Source: Burkholderiaceae bacterium (lineage in GTDB: Bacteria > Pseudomonadota > Gammaproteobacteria > Burkholderiales > Burkholderiaceae_C). From it: DNA of 64,000 nucleotides. The stretch covers positions 62,001-126,000 of the forward strand of contig JACKLO010000011.1 of assembly GCA_024235915.1 (NCBI GenBank), written 5' to 3'. This document shows positions 52,086 through 60,183 of the stretch, one piece after another (positions within the stretch are counted from its first letter, which is position 1; the number at the start of each line of letters is the position of its first letter). A program made the position numbers and the translations under genes. The notes below the pieces were generated by a model. The model was not told the origin of the DNA. It was given only the letters and a program-made list of their open reading frames with translations, and made no database searches.

Positions 52086-52097
52086 CGTGGTCTCCTG

Positions 52098-52529
52098 TTA
52101 CTGCATGCCCGCGGGCGGCTCGGTGATGAAACCGACCTTGGCGATGCCGGCGCGCTGGCAGGCCACCACCACCCGGCCGATGGACTCGTAGCGCGAGGCC
52201 AGGTCACCACGGATGTGGACTTCGGGTTGGGGCTCCTTGACGGCTTCGAGCTTCAGGCGCTCGACCAGCGTCTCGATGTCCGGCACACGCTGCATGTTCC
52301 AGAACACGTCGCCGTCAAGGTTGACCGCCAGCACCACGTTTTCCGGCTTTGTCTGCGTGGGGATGTTGCTTTCCTTGGGCAGCTCAAGCTTGATCGACTG
52401 CGTGACCACCGGGACGGTGATCATGAAGATGATCAGCAGCACCAGCATCACGTCCACCATGGGCGTGGTGTTGATGGTGTTGTTGAGCTCTTCCTCGGCG
52501 GCGCCTTCGCCGCCTAACTGCATGGCCAT
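52098..52529 (-). CDS. exbD: Biopolymer transport protein ExbD (first copy)
   Basis: The 143-residue protein has a single N-terminal helix with the essential Asp (TTPMVDVMLVLLIIFMITVPV) and a periplasmic domain with RVPDIETLVERLKLEAVKEP and VVVACQRAGIAKVGF. It is more basic and longer at the N-terminus than its neighbour (about 30 percent identical by eye). GAGGACC sits upstream of the ATG. The gene lies between exbB and the second exbD. Confidence 0.92.
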   Translation of the reverse strand: MAMQLGGEGAAEEELNNTINTTPMVDVMLVLLIIFMITVPVVTQSIKLELPKESNIPTQTKPENVVLAVNLDGDVFWNMQRVPDIETLVERLKLEAVKEPQPEVHIRGDLASRYESIGRVVVACQRAGIAKVGFITEPPAGMQ

Positions 52530-52575
52530 GAGAGGGTCCTCCGGTCGGTGCCGATGCGGGCCTGTGGCGGCCGGA

Positions 52576-53433
52576 TCAGCGCTTGCCGGACAGCAGCACG
52601 TTCAGCAGGTCGCCGGAGAAGGCGCGGGTCTCGTCCAGCACGGTCTTGTTGCGGCGGACCATCCAGTTGTAGCCCATCACCGCCGGCACGGCGACCGCCA
52701 GGCCCACAGCCGTCAGGATCAGCGCGGCGCCCACCGGGCCGGCCACGCGGTCGATGGAGGCCTGACCACTCAGGCCGATCTCGACCAGCGCGTTGTAGAT
52801 GCCCCAGGTGGTGCCGAACAGGCCGACGAACGGCGCGGTGGAGCCCACCGTGGCCAGCAGCGACATGCCGTCGGACAGGCGGCTCTGCACGCTGCCCACC
52901 GCGCGCTCGATCGACATGCCGATCCAGGTGTGCTTGTCGATGGCCTCAACCATGGTGCCTTCGTGGTGGTCGGCCGCCTTCACGCCTTGCGAGGCGATGT
53001 AGTGCAGGGCCGAGCCTTCCTTCAAGGCACCGACGCCAGCCTTGACGCTGTTGGCCTTCCAGAAGGTCTCGATGCCTTCGCGGCCGCTCTTGAGCATGTT
53101 GCGCGTCTCGAAGAACTTGACGAACAGCACGTACCAGCTCCAGACCGACATGATGGCCAGGATCACCAGCGTGGCACGCTTGACCTGGTCGGACGCCGCC
53201 CACATGCCGGCGAGACCGAAGGGGTTGTGGACTTCGGTCTTCTCGATCACCGGTGACATCGGCGCCGGTGCAGCCGTCGGCTCCGCGGCAGGGGCCGCGG
53301 CCGGCGCAGGTTCGGCGGCGGCGGGTTCCGACGCAGCCTGGGCCAGCGCCGGGGCGGGCTGCAGGGCGAACAGGGTTGCGGTGGCGATCAGGGCGGCGCC
53401 GACGGCGGCGCGCAGGGTCAGGCTCTTGGACAT
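52576..53433 (-). CDS. exbB: ExbB/TolQ-type proton channel
   Basis: The 285-residue protein starts with a signal-like helix then an Ala/Pro-rich linker (AAEPAPAAAPAAEPTAAPAP) and the ExbB core: one helix (ATLVILAIMSVWSWYVLFVKFF), a large cytoplasmic loop and two more helices (LLATVGSTAPFVGLFGTTWGI, AALILTAVGLAVAVPAVMGYNW). The extended N-terminus is the periplasmic type seen in several betaproteobacteria. GGAG precedes the ATG at 53433. It forms the motor with ExbD under TonB. Confidence 0.93.
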   Translation of the reverse strand: MSKSLTLRAAVGAALIATATLFALQPAPALAQAASEPAAAEPAPAAAPAAEPTAAPAPMSPVIEKTEVHNPFGLAGMWAASDQVKRATLVILAIMSVWSWYVLFVKFFETRNMLKSGREGIETFWKANSVKAGVGALKEGSALHYIASQGVKAADHHEGTMVEAIDKHTWIGMSIERAVGSVQSRLSDGMSLLATVGSTAPFVGLFGTTWGIYNALVEIGLSGQASIDRVAGPVGAALILTAVGLAVAVPAVMGYNWMVRRNKTVLDETRAFSGDLLNVLLSGKR

Positions 53434-53525
53434 GTTTTCTCCGACAGGGGATGCGCCTGGGGTGTCGGCGCGCGATCTATTGACAGGTGCGTTGTACGCA
53501 GATGAAGGGGCTGGCGATCTGCCGT

Positions 53526-54221
53526 TCACTCGAGGCGCCAGACATACTCGACGCGGAACGTGCCCCCCATCGGACGGCCGTTCTCGTCGACGCCAGGCTT
53601 GAACTTGCATTCGCTCAGCTTGGTCAACGCCGTACGGTCGAGCGTCCGGTGCTCCCGGGACATGCCCGCAGGACGGGCGATCTTGGCGTCAGTCATGCGA
53701 CCGTCGGCGCCCACCGTGAACTCAATCACCGTGGTGCCGGTGGCCTCGGCACGCCGGGCCGCCGACGGATAGTCGTCCCCGGTCGGCGCGCATTCCGCGA
53801 CGTTGGCAATCGCCGGCTTGGCTGCCGGGCGCGGCGGTGGAGGCGGTGCCGGCGGCGCTGGCGGTGCCTGCACTGGCGACGGTGCCGGGGCGATCGTCAC
53901 CGGCGCCGGCGGCGGCGCTTCACGGGTCACCGTGATGGCTGGCGCGGGCGGCGGGTTGTTCACCACCACTTCCGGTGGCGGCACGAAGGACGGCGGCGGG
54001 GGCGCGAACTTCGGCGGCGGTGGCAGGTTTTCCGGCGGGGGCGGCGGCGGCGGCTGCACCTCCTCGATGATCTTGGTCTCGATCGGGGCCTTGATGACAT
54101 CGACCACCTTGCGGGCCAGGCCGCTCACGATGGCCCATCCGAGCAGGACATGCAGCGCGATGACGATGCCGAGTCCGACGGTGTGCTTGCCGGGGTTTCT
54201 CTGTTGCTGGGCGTAATCCAC
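53526..54221 (-). CDS. tonB: TonB energy transducer
   Basis: The 231-residue protein has one N-terminal helix (about 14-35), a long Pro-rich spacer with PPPPPPP-type runs up to about residue 135, and a C-terminal TonB domain (ECAPTGDDYPSAARRAEATGTTVIEFTVGADG, CKFKPGVDENGRPMGGTFRVEYVW). It spans the periplasm to open outer-membrane receptors. The start is a GTG at 54221 with GGAGG 6 bases upstream. It is 92 bases before exbB. Iron control is likely but I see no clear Fur box. Confidence 0.95.
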   Translation of the reverse strand: MDYAQQQRNPGKHTVGLGIVIALHVLLGWAIVSGLARKVVDVIKAPIETKIIEEVQPPPPPPPENLPPPPKFAPPPPSFVPPPEVVVNNPPPAPAITVTREAPPPAPVTIAPAPSPVQAPPAPPAPPPPPRPAAKPAIANVAECAPTGDDYPSAARRAEATGTTVIEFTVGADGRMTDAKIARPAGMSREHRTLDRTALTKLSECKFKPGVDENGRPMGGTFRVEYVWRLE

Positions 54222-54429
54222 TCACTTCCTCCAGTCGGCCCGCATCCAAGCAAGATGCGCGCCGCTGCGCTTCACTGACGGCACTCTGACGGCGCCGTGA
54301 AGGCGCGAACTATAGCCGTCCTGAAAGAGGCCCCGGCTTGGGGCATCACCTATCGACGGGGGTCGCGCGAGGAGGTAGTCAAGTTACGCTGAAGATGATA
54401 CGAATCTGTAGTTCAGTTACAGACCGTGT

Positions 54430-55191
54430 TCACCGGAAAGCGGACAGCAGTCGTTCCAGGGCCATCGTGAACGGCTGTTCGAGCATGGGCAAGGTGAGCA
54501 GCATGCCGATGAGGCCCACGCCGACCGTGATCGGAAACCCAACGGCGAAGATGTGGATCTGGGCCGCCACGCGGGAAATCATGCCCAGCACCAGGTTCAC
54601 GAACAGCAGCATCGCGATCAGGGGCATCGCGATCCAGAGCCCGGTGGCGAAGATCTCGGCGCCCCAGCGATGCGGCAGCGTCTCGCGCAGGAAGCTGAAG
54701 GGCTCCGGGCCGACCGGGAACGCGGTGAAGCTCTGCAGCAGCGCCGCCAGCACCAGCAAGTGGCCGTTGATGACCACGAAGAGCCACGCGACCATGGTGC
54801 CGTAGAAGCGGCTGGTGGCGGTGGCCGAGCTGGCGCTGACCGGGTCGAAGAAGCCGGCGAAGTTCAGGCCCATCTGCAGGCCCGTGAGTTCACCGGCGTA
54901 TTCGACGGCGGCAAACACCACGCGCACCGAGAAGCCCACGGCCAGACCGATGACGACCTGCTGGGCGATGATGGCAAAGCCCAGTGGCGAGTCCAGCGCC
55001 ACCACCGGCATCGCCGGGAGTGAAGGCTGTGCTGCCAGCGCCACCAATGCGGCCAGGGCCACGCGCACCCGCATGGGCACGGTGCGGGTGCCGAACACCG
55101 GCAGCGAAGAGAACATGGCCAGCACGCGGATGAACGGCCACAGCAGCGGCGTGATCCACGCCAGCAGCTGCGCTTCGGTGATCTCGACCAT
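54430..55191 (-). CDS. fliR: Flagellar export gate protein FliR
   Basis: The 253-residue membrane protein is part of the type III export gate in the basal body. It has about six helices, with the family stretches FSSLPVFGTRTVPMRVRVALA, QMGLNFAGFFDPVSASSATATSRFYG and LVLGMISRVAAQIHIFAVGFP, and the C-terminal end FTMALERLLSAF. It is the last gene of the fliF-fliR cluster. A weak inverted repeat lies after it but no strong terminator. Confidence 0.95.
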   Translation of the reverse strand: MVEITEAQLLAWITPLLWPFIRVLAMFSSLPVFGTRTVPMRVRVALAALVALAAQPSLPAMPVVALDSPLGFAIIAQQVVIGLAVGFSVRVVFAAVEYAGELTGLQMGLNFAGFFDPVSASSATATSRFYGTMVAWLFVVINGHLLVLAALLQSFTAFPVGPEPFSFLRETLPHRWGAEIFATGLWIAMPLIAMLLFVNLVLGMISRVAAQIHIFAVGFPITVGVGLIGMLLTLPMLEQPFTMALERLLSAFR

Positions 55192-55212
55192 GTGGCGCTG
55201 GCAGGGCGGGCG

Positions 55213-55482
55213 TCAGCCCACGGCGCCTGGGATGGATTGCAGCATCTCGCGCAGGTATTCCACCAGCGTGGTCAGCATCCACGGGCCCAACAAAGCCAGA
55301 ACCGCCACGGCAGCGACGATCTTGGGCACGAAGCTCAGCGTGGCTTCGCTGATCTGCGTGGCCGCCTGGAAGATGCTGACCAGCAGGCCGACGACGAGCA
55401 CCGTCAGCAGGATCGGGGCGGAGACGGTGAGCAGCAGCATCAGGCCCTGCTGGCCCAGGGTGAAGACCTGTTGGGAATCCAT
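55213..55482 (-). CDS. fliQ: Flagellar export gate protein FliQ
   Basis: The 89-residue protein has two helices and the FliQ pattern: VFTLGQQGLMLLLTVSAPIL, LVVGLLVSIFQAATQISEATLSFVPKI, and GPWMLTTLVEYLREMLQSIP. Four copies join FliP and FliR in the helical gate. It lies 10 bases after fliP and 21 before fliR, all on the minus strand. Confidence 0.95.
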   Translation of the reverse strand: MDSQQVFTLGQQGLMLLLTVSAPILLTVLVVGLLVSIFQAATQISEATLSFVPKIVAAVAVLALLGPWMLTTLVEYLREMLQSIPGAVG

Positions 55483-55492
55483 GGCGGCAACC

Positions 55493-56290
55493 TCAGGTGG
55501 CGAACGACGCGACCAGCGAACCCAGCAGCAGGTTCCAGCCGTCGGCCAGCACGAAGAGCATCAGCTTGAAGGGCAGGGCCACGAGCACCGGCGACAGCAT
55601 CATCATGCCCAGGCTCATCAGCACGCTGGCGACCACCATGTCGATGATCAGGAACGGAATGAAGACCATGAAGCCGATCTGGAAGGCGCTCTTGAGCTCA
55701 CTGGTCACGAAGGCGGGCACCAGCACGCGCATCGGCACGTCCTCGCCCTTCACGCCGGCCGGCAGCCGGGCCATGTTGGCGAACAGCTGCACGTCGGCCT
55801 GGCGGGTCTGCTTGAGCATGAACTCGCGCAGCGGCACCTCGCCGCGGGAGAGCGCCTCGTCAAAGGCGATCTGGTTGGCGGTGAACGGGGCGTAGGCCTG
55901 CTCGTAGACGCGGTCGAAAGTCGGCGACATCACGAAGAAGGTCAGGAACAGGCTCATGCCGATCAGCACCTGGTTGGGTGGTGCGGTCGGCGTGCCCAGT
56001 GCCTGGCGCAGCAGCGACAGCACGATCACGATGCGCGTGAAGCCGGTCATCATCAGCACCAGCGCCGGGATGAACGAGAGCGCAGTGAAGAACAGCAGCG
56101 TCTGGATCGGCACCGAATAGCTGGTGCCCTGCGGCCCCTGGCCGATCACCAGCGGCAGGTTGGCGCCACCGGGCAGATCCTGCGCTAAAGCCGCTGCGGA
56201 AATGGCCGACAACACCGATACGGCCAGCATCGACCGGCCGGCACTGCGCAGCGCCGGCAGCGCGGCACGACGGAGGTGATCAGCGCGCAT
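55493..56290 (-). CDS. fliP: Flagellar export gate protein FliP
   Basis: The 265-residue protein has a signal peptide (ending ISAAALAQ) and four helices; five copies form the gate core. Signatures are PIQTLLFFTALSFIPALVLMMTGFTRIVIVLSLLRQALG, PPNQVLIGMSLFLTFFVM, and FVTSELKSAFQIGFMVFIPFLIIDMVVASVLMSLGMMMLSP. I chose the ATG at 56290, which overlaps the fliO gene by 11 bases; an upstream in-frame codon would extend into fliO sequence with no support. Confidence 0.95.
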   Translation of the reverse strand: MRADHLRRAALPALRSAGRSMLAVSVLSAISAAALAQDLPGGANLPLVIGQGPQGTSYSVPIQTLLFFTALSFIPALVLMMTGFTRIVIVLSLLRQALGTPTAPPNQVLIGMSLFLTFFVMSPTFDRVYEQAYAPFTANQIAFDEALSRGEVPLREFMLKQTRQADVQLFANMARLPAGVKGEDVPMRVLVPAFVTSELKSAFQIGFMVFIPFLIIDMVVASVLMSLGMMMLSPVLVALPFKLMLFVLADGWNLLLGSLVASFAT

Positions 56291-56636
56291 CGGGCCCCCG
56301 GCCTTGCAGCCGGCCCAGCAGCTGGGCAAACGTGGCCTGCGGCGTGCCACCCGTGGGCGCTGCCGGCTCGCCACCGGGTGGCGGCACCATGGTGTGCAGC
56401 GGGGTGATGCTGCCCGGCGTGACGCCCAGCACCAACCACAGGCGTTCTTCGCCGTGGCCCACCTCCACGGTCACCAGGCGCTGCGAATTCGACAGCGGCA
56501 GTGTGCCCACCGGACGCAGTGGGCCGCTGGAGAACTGCGCACCCATGGGGCTGCGCCGGATCATCCAAAGCACCAGCGGGATCAGCGCGACGACGCCGAG
56601 CAGCCAAAGCAGGGGCGTGAGGCTGGAGGGGTTCAT
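56280..56636 (-). CDS. fliO: Flagellar protein FliO
   Basis: FliO is a small, poorly conserved membrane protein that helps FliP assemble. The 118-residue product has one N-terminal helix (LTPLLWLLGVVALIPLVLWMI) and a cytoplasmic domain with RPVGTLPLSNSQRLVTVEVGHGEERLWLVLGVTPGSI, a FliO/MopB signature. The ATG at 56636 has GGAGG eight bases upstream; the ATG two codons earlier is too close. The upstream spacer from fliN holds a tandem duplication. Confidence 0.88.
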   Translation of the reverse strand: MNPSSLTPLLWLLGVVALIPLVLWMIRRSPMGAQFSSGPLRPVGTLPLSNSQRLVTVEVGHGEERLWLVLGVTPGSITPLHTMVPPPGGEPAAPTGGTPQATFAQLLGRLQGRGPDAR

Positions 56637-56647
56637 GCGCATGACCT

Positions 56648-56760
56648 CCGCGCTGCTCGCTGCGGGATCAGCGCTTGGGAACGGCCCGGCGCGCTCACGG
56701 AGCACGCCCGCCGCGCTGCGCGCTGCGGGATGAGCGCTTGGGAACGGCCCGGCGCGCTCA
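56648..56760. repeat. 63-bp-period tandem duplication between fliN and fliO
   Basis: Bases 56648-56697 and 56711-56760 match at 48 of 50 positions with a 63-base offset. The segment includes the fliN stop codon (56758-56760) and its copy near 56695-56697. It looks like a local duplication after fliN; on the minus strand it extends the gap to fliO. It contains no gene. Confidence 0.8.
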
Positions 56761-57207
56761 TGCCTTGGACAGCCTGCGCATGCGTTCGCTGGGCGTGACG
56801 ATGTCCGTCAGCCGGATGCCGAACTTGTCGTTGACGACCACCACCTCGCCCTGGGCGATCAGGAAGCCGTTGACCAGCACGTCCATCGGTTCGCCCGCGA
56901 GCGCGTCGAGTTCGACCACTGAACCCTGCGCGAGCTGCAGGATGTGCTTGATCGGGATCCGCGTCCGGCCCAGCTCCACCGTGAGCTGCACCGGGATGTC
57001 CAGGATCATGTTGATGTCGTTGCCGGCCGCCGGGTTGGCCCCGGTGGGCGCGAAGTTGGCGAACGACGCCGGCGCCACCGTCTCAGCGGGTGCGGCGACC
57101 TCACTGGCCACCTCGTCGCCGCCCTTGCTTTCGGCCAGCGCCGCGGCCCACTCGGCCGCCATCTTGTCCTCTTCGCTCATTTCCTGCGGATCAGCCACGG
57201 CTTTCAT
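56758..57207 (-). CDS. fliN: Flagellar motor switch protein FliN
   Basis: The 149-residue protein forms the lower C-ring and gives direction switching with FliM. The N-terminal 60 residues are acidic/Ala-rich and probably flexible; the SpoA domain covers NMILDIPVQLTVELGRTRIPIKHILQL to VNDKFGIRLTDIVTPSERMRRL. The start overlaps fliM by 17 bases. The stop lies in the repeated segment. Confidence 0.95.
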   Translation of the reverse strand: MKAVADPQEMSEEDKMAAEWAAALAESKGGDEVASEVAAPAETVAPASFANFAPTGANPAAGNDINMILDIPVQLTVELGRTRIPIKHILQLAQGSVVELDALAGEPMDVLVNGFLIAQGEVVVVNDKFGIRLTDIVTPSERMRRLSKA

Positions 57208-58198
57208 CCCCCAGCCAGCCCACCGGCGAGCCGGTGGTCAGCAATTGATCGATCTTGATCGCGTAGCGCCCGTTCGACGTGCCGTAGTGGGCATCGAAGA
57301 TCGGTACGCCATCCACCTTGGCCTGCACCACCGGCTCGAGGTCGAGCTCGATGAAGTCACCCGGTTTGAAGCTCAGCAGCTGCTCCACCGTGGCCGGCGC
57401 ATGCGCCAGTTCGGCCACCAGCTCCACCTCGGCGGACTGGATCTGGTTCTGCAGCAGCTTGACCCAGCGGCGGTCCGGCTCGGCCGAGTCGCCCTGGATC
57501 GTCGAATACAGCACGTCGCGGATCGGTTCCAGCGTCGAGTACGGGATGCAGAAGTGCACCGTGCCCGTGGTGTCGCCCACCTCCAGCGTGAAGCTGGTGG
57601 CCACCACGATCTCGCTGGGCGTGGCGATGTTGGCGAACTGCGGCTGCATTTCCGAACGCTGGTATTCCAGCTCCAGCGGGTACACGCCCGTCCAGGCCTT
57701 GCGGTACTCGGCGGTGATGACCTCCACCAGCCGCAGGATCACGCGCTGTTCGGTGGGCGAAAAATCACGGCCCTCGATGCGGGTGTGGTATTTGCCGGCA
57801 CCGCCGAACAGCGAGTCGATCACCGCGAACACCAGGTTGGGATCGCAGACGATCAGCCCGTTGCCGCGCAATGGCTTGACCGACATGATGTTGAAGTTCG
57901 TCGGCACCACGATCTCGCGCAGGAAGGCGCTGTACTTCTGGACCTTGATGCCGCCGATGGCCACCTCGGGTGACTTGCGGATGAAGTTGAACAGCCCGAT
58001 GCGGATGTTGCGGGCGAAGCGCTCGTTGATCACCTCCATGGTCGGCATGCGACCACGGACGATGCGCTCCTGGCTGGCCAGGTCGTAGTCGCGGATGCCG
58101 CCGGACGGCGTTTCTTCCTGCTCGAGCTTTTGGCTTTCGCCGGTGATGCCCTGGAGCAGCGCGTCGACTTCGTCCTGCGACAGGATCTGCTGGTTCAT
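57191..58198 (-). CDS. fliM: Flagellar motor switch protein FliM
   Basis: The 335-residue protein carries the CheY-P binding peptide LSQDEVDALLQGI at residues 6-18, a middle domain (LFNFIRKSPEVAIGGIKVQKYSAFL, GLIVCDPNLVFAVIDSLFGG) and a C-terminal SpoA domain (LLSFKPGDFIELDLEPVVQA). It transmits the chemotaxis signal to the rotor. It lies 18 bases after fliL and overlaps fliN, so the switch proteins are made together. Confidence 0.96.
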   Translation of the reverse strand: MNQQILSQDEVDALLQGITGESQKLEQEETPSGGIRDYDLASQERIVRGRMPTMEVINERFARNIRIGLFNFIRKSPEVAIGGIKVQKYSAFLREIVVPTNFNIMSVKPLRGNGLIVCDPNLVFAVIDSLFGGAGKYHTRIEGRDFSPTEQRVILRLVEVITAEYRKAWTGVYPLELEYQRSEMQPQFANIATPSEIVVATSFTLEVGDTTGTVHFCIPYSTLEPIRDVLYSTIQGDSAEPDRRWVKLLQNQIQSAEVELVAELAHAPATVEQLLSFKPGDFIELDLEPVVQAKVDGVPIFDAHYGTSNGRYAIKIDQLLTTGSPVGWLGDESRG

Positions 58199-58216
58199 GG
58201 CCGTGCCCGGTGCGGC

Positions 58217-58804
58217 TTACTGGATGATGAAGGTGGAGAAATAGACGGCGGAGATCGGCAGCTCAGGCGGCGCCGGCTTCTTCCGCTTCTTCTTCTTGGA
58301 GGACACCTCCTCGTCGTCGGCCTCCTCGTCCTCGACCTCGATGCCCAGGCCGCGGGCGGTCTCGCGCGCCACTTCCTTGGCCAGCTTCTCCTTGCCGTCG
58401 CGCTCCATCAGTTCAGCCGACGTCTTGTGCGCCAGCAGCATCAGCACGTTGTTGCGCACCGCCGGCATGAAGGTCTTCAGCGACGTCTCGGTCTCGGCAT
58501 CGACCAGTTCCAGCGTGATGCCGACCTGCGCGTAGCGCTCGGCTTCCTTGTCCGCCAGGTTGACGGTGAAGGGCTCCAGCGGCACATAGACCGGCTTGGC
58601 GTGCGGGTCCTTTGCCTTTGCGGTGGCCGCAGGCTTGGCATGGCCACCGCCGGCTTCCTCCTCGTCCGCCGGGGGCTTCTTCAGCATCAGCACCGCGCCG
58701 ACGCCGCCCAACGCCAGCACCACCACGGCGGCGATGATGATGATGAGCAGCTTCTTCTTGCCCTTGGGGGCCGGGGCATCGGCGGTGGCGGCGGCAGCGG
58801 ACAT
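58217..58804 (-). CDS. fliL: Flagellar protein FliL with a charged insert
   Basis: FliL supports stator function. The 195-residue protein has an N-terminal helix (about 17-39, KLLIIIIAAVVVLALGGVGAV), an Ala/His-rich linker, the FliL domain (FTVNLADKEAERYAQVGITLELVDAETE) and the usual ending VYFSTFIIQ. Before that ending there is an unusual stretch: acidic VEDEEADDEE, then KKKKRKKP. The 5' leader holds an inverted repeat that includes the ribosome-binding site. Confidence 0.93.
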   Translation of the reverse strand: MSAAAATADAPAPKGKKKLLIIIIAAVVVLALGGVGAVLMLKKPPADEEEAGGGHAKPAATAKAKDPHAKPVYVPLEPFTVNLADKEAERYAQVGITLELVDAETETSLKTFMPAVRNNVLMLLAHKTSAELMERDGKEKLAKEVARETARGLGIEVEDEEADDEEVSSKKKKRKKPAPPELPISAVYFSTFIIQ

Positions 58805-58811
58805 GCGAACT

Positions 58812-58843
58812 CCTTCGAAACCTACAGAGGCATTATTCGAAGG
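58812..58843 (-). promoter_or_regulatory. Inverted repeat in the fliL leader overlapping the ribosome-binding site
   Basis: CCTTCGAA at 58812-58819 and TTCGAAGG at 58836-58843 are perfect inverted repeats, 16 bases apart, in the 112-base gap before fliL. On the minus strand the AAGGAG ribosome-binding site overlaps the 3' arm, so the stem could mask it. Each arm also contains the palindrome TTCGAA, a possible protein site. Confidence 0.5.
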
Positions 58844-58916
58844 GGCGCGCCGGCTGAAGCCGGGATAAGCAGGACGTTTTCAGGCCAACCGGCGGCGACT
58901 GGCTGCCGGACCGCGC

Positions 58917-60170
58917 TCAGGCGTAGAGGTCGACCACGCCGCGGGCCCGGGTCGAACGCATGGCGGCGCCTGCTGTGGCGCCCGTGTCGTCATCGGCCTG
59001 ACGCCCTGGCGTCCCGGCAGCCCGCGGGCTGCCCGTGCCAGGCTCACCGGCCTGATCGCGGCGGGTGGATTGCTCGAACACGCCGCCGCCGGCCAGGGTC
59101 AACCCGCTGTCCCGCAGGGCGCTGGCCAGTGACGGCATGGACTGCTCCAGCGCCTGCCGCGTGGCCGAGTGTTCGGCCACCATCTCGACCCTGGCCTGGG
59201 TACCTTCCAGCTGGATCTGCACATTGATCGGCCCCATCTCGAGAGGGTTCAGGTGCAGTCGTGCCTCGGTCACCCCCTCCTTGACGAGCAGCGTCAGCTG
59301 GGCGCCGAGCGCGGGGGCGAAGCCCGGGCTGTGCACGGAAGGGCGGATCTCTTGCTCCGCCACCACCGCCGGGTTGGTGTCTGCACCCGTGGCCGTCGGG
59401 TGACCTGGGCTGCTGGTCAGCGCCGAAAGCGCGTCGAGCGGCGCCGCGGGGGTGGGGTTGTCGGTCGTGGCGGCGCGCAGCGATTGCGCAAACTGCTCGC
59501 CGGCGGGCATCGCCAGGGCGATGGCGCCCATGGCAGCTTCGCCCCTGTCGGTGGCGGTCAATCCGGGCGGCTGCTCAGCATCGAGGTCCGCCGCGCCTGC
59601 CGCGTCCGCCGCGGCCCGCGTGGCGCGGTGACGGTCGGCCAGCATCTGCGTCGACGACAAGGCGCCACCAAAGGCGGAACGCTCTTCGTCGGTATCGGCA
59701 TCGCCGCGGGAAAGGTCGATGTCATCGGTGCGCTTGCCCAGTGCGCGCGTGCCCTCGAATCGCGCCTGGGCGGCCGCCAGATCCGGCGGCAGCCAGGTGT
59801 TGTCGACGGCCGCCGCCGTGGCGTTGCCGGAGTCAGCCCCGACCTCACTGACCTGCGTCACATCGTCGTCGGCGTCGGCAGAGGTTTGGCGGGCGCGGGC
59901 CGCCTCGGTCGACCTGGCCTCGTTCGTCGCGGCGTCCGGGCCCTTGCCATCCTTGACATCCTTGCCGTTGGTGCCGCCCGTCTTCTGGCGTGCGTCCGCA
60001 GGATGGCGCTCTGCCGGGCGATGCGCGGCAGGGCCGCCCTGGCGCCGCGCCTGCTGGAGCGCGTCGGCAAACCCCTCGCCGGCGCCGTCGGCACTGCCGT
60101 TGGCGTTGGTGGGGCCGGCGGTGGGGGCAGGGCTCGGGCCTTGCAGGCTCGTCACAGTGGCCATGGGCAT
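58917..60170 (-). CDS. fliK: Flagellar hook-length control protein FliK
   Basis: The 417-residue protein is long, polar and Ala/Thr/Asp-rich in its first 280 residues, as FliK rulers are, with the conserved hook domain toward the end: LGAQLTLLVKEGVTEARLHL, NPLEMGPINVQIQLEGTQARVEM, and SMPSLASALRDSGLTL. It measures hook length and switches export specificity. Start ATG 60170 or 60164; neither has a good ribosome-binding site. It lies 13 bases after fliJ. Confidence 0.88.
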   Translation of the reverse strand: MPMATVTSLQGPSPAPTAGPTNANGSADGAGEGFADALQQARRQGGPAAHRPAERHPADARQKTGGTNGKDVKDGKGPDAATNEARSTEAARARQTSADADDDVTQVSEVGADSGNATAAAVDNTWLPPDLAAAQARFEGTRALGKRTDDIDLSRGDADTDEERSAFGGALSSTQMLADRHRATRAAADAAGAADLDAEQPPGLTATDRGEAAMGAIALAMPAGEQFAQSLRAATTDNPTPAAPLDALSALTSSPGHPTATGADTNPAVVAEQEIRPSVHSPGFAPALGAQLTLLVKEGVTEARLHLNPLEMGPINVQIQLEGTQARVEMVAEHSATRQALEQSMPSLASALRDSGLTLAGGGVFEQSTRRDQAGEPGTGSPRAAGTPGRQADDDTGATAGAAMRSTRARGVVDLYA

Positions 60171-60183
60171 GGAGGTGAGGCTC

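Noticed and set aside
53800..54060. Repeat-rich GGCGGC stretches that could suggest a tandem repeat or CRISPR
   Set aside because: They encode the Pro-rich spacer of TonB on the minus strand and have no regular period or spacers.
54309..54314. TATAGT on the minus strand as the tonB promoter
   Set aside because: The -10 is fair, but no -35 is present at any normal spacing and no Fur-like site is nearby, so I did not list it as a feature.
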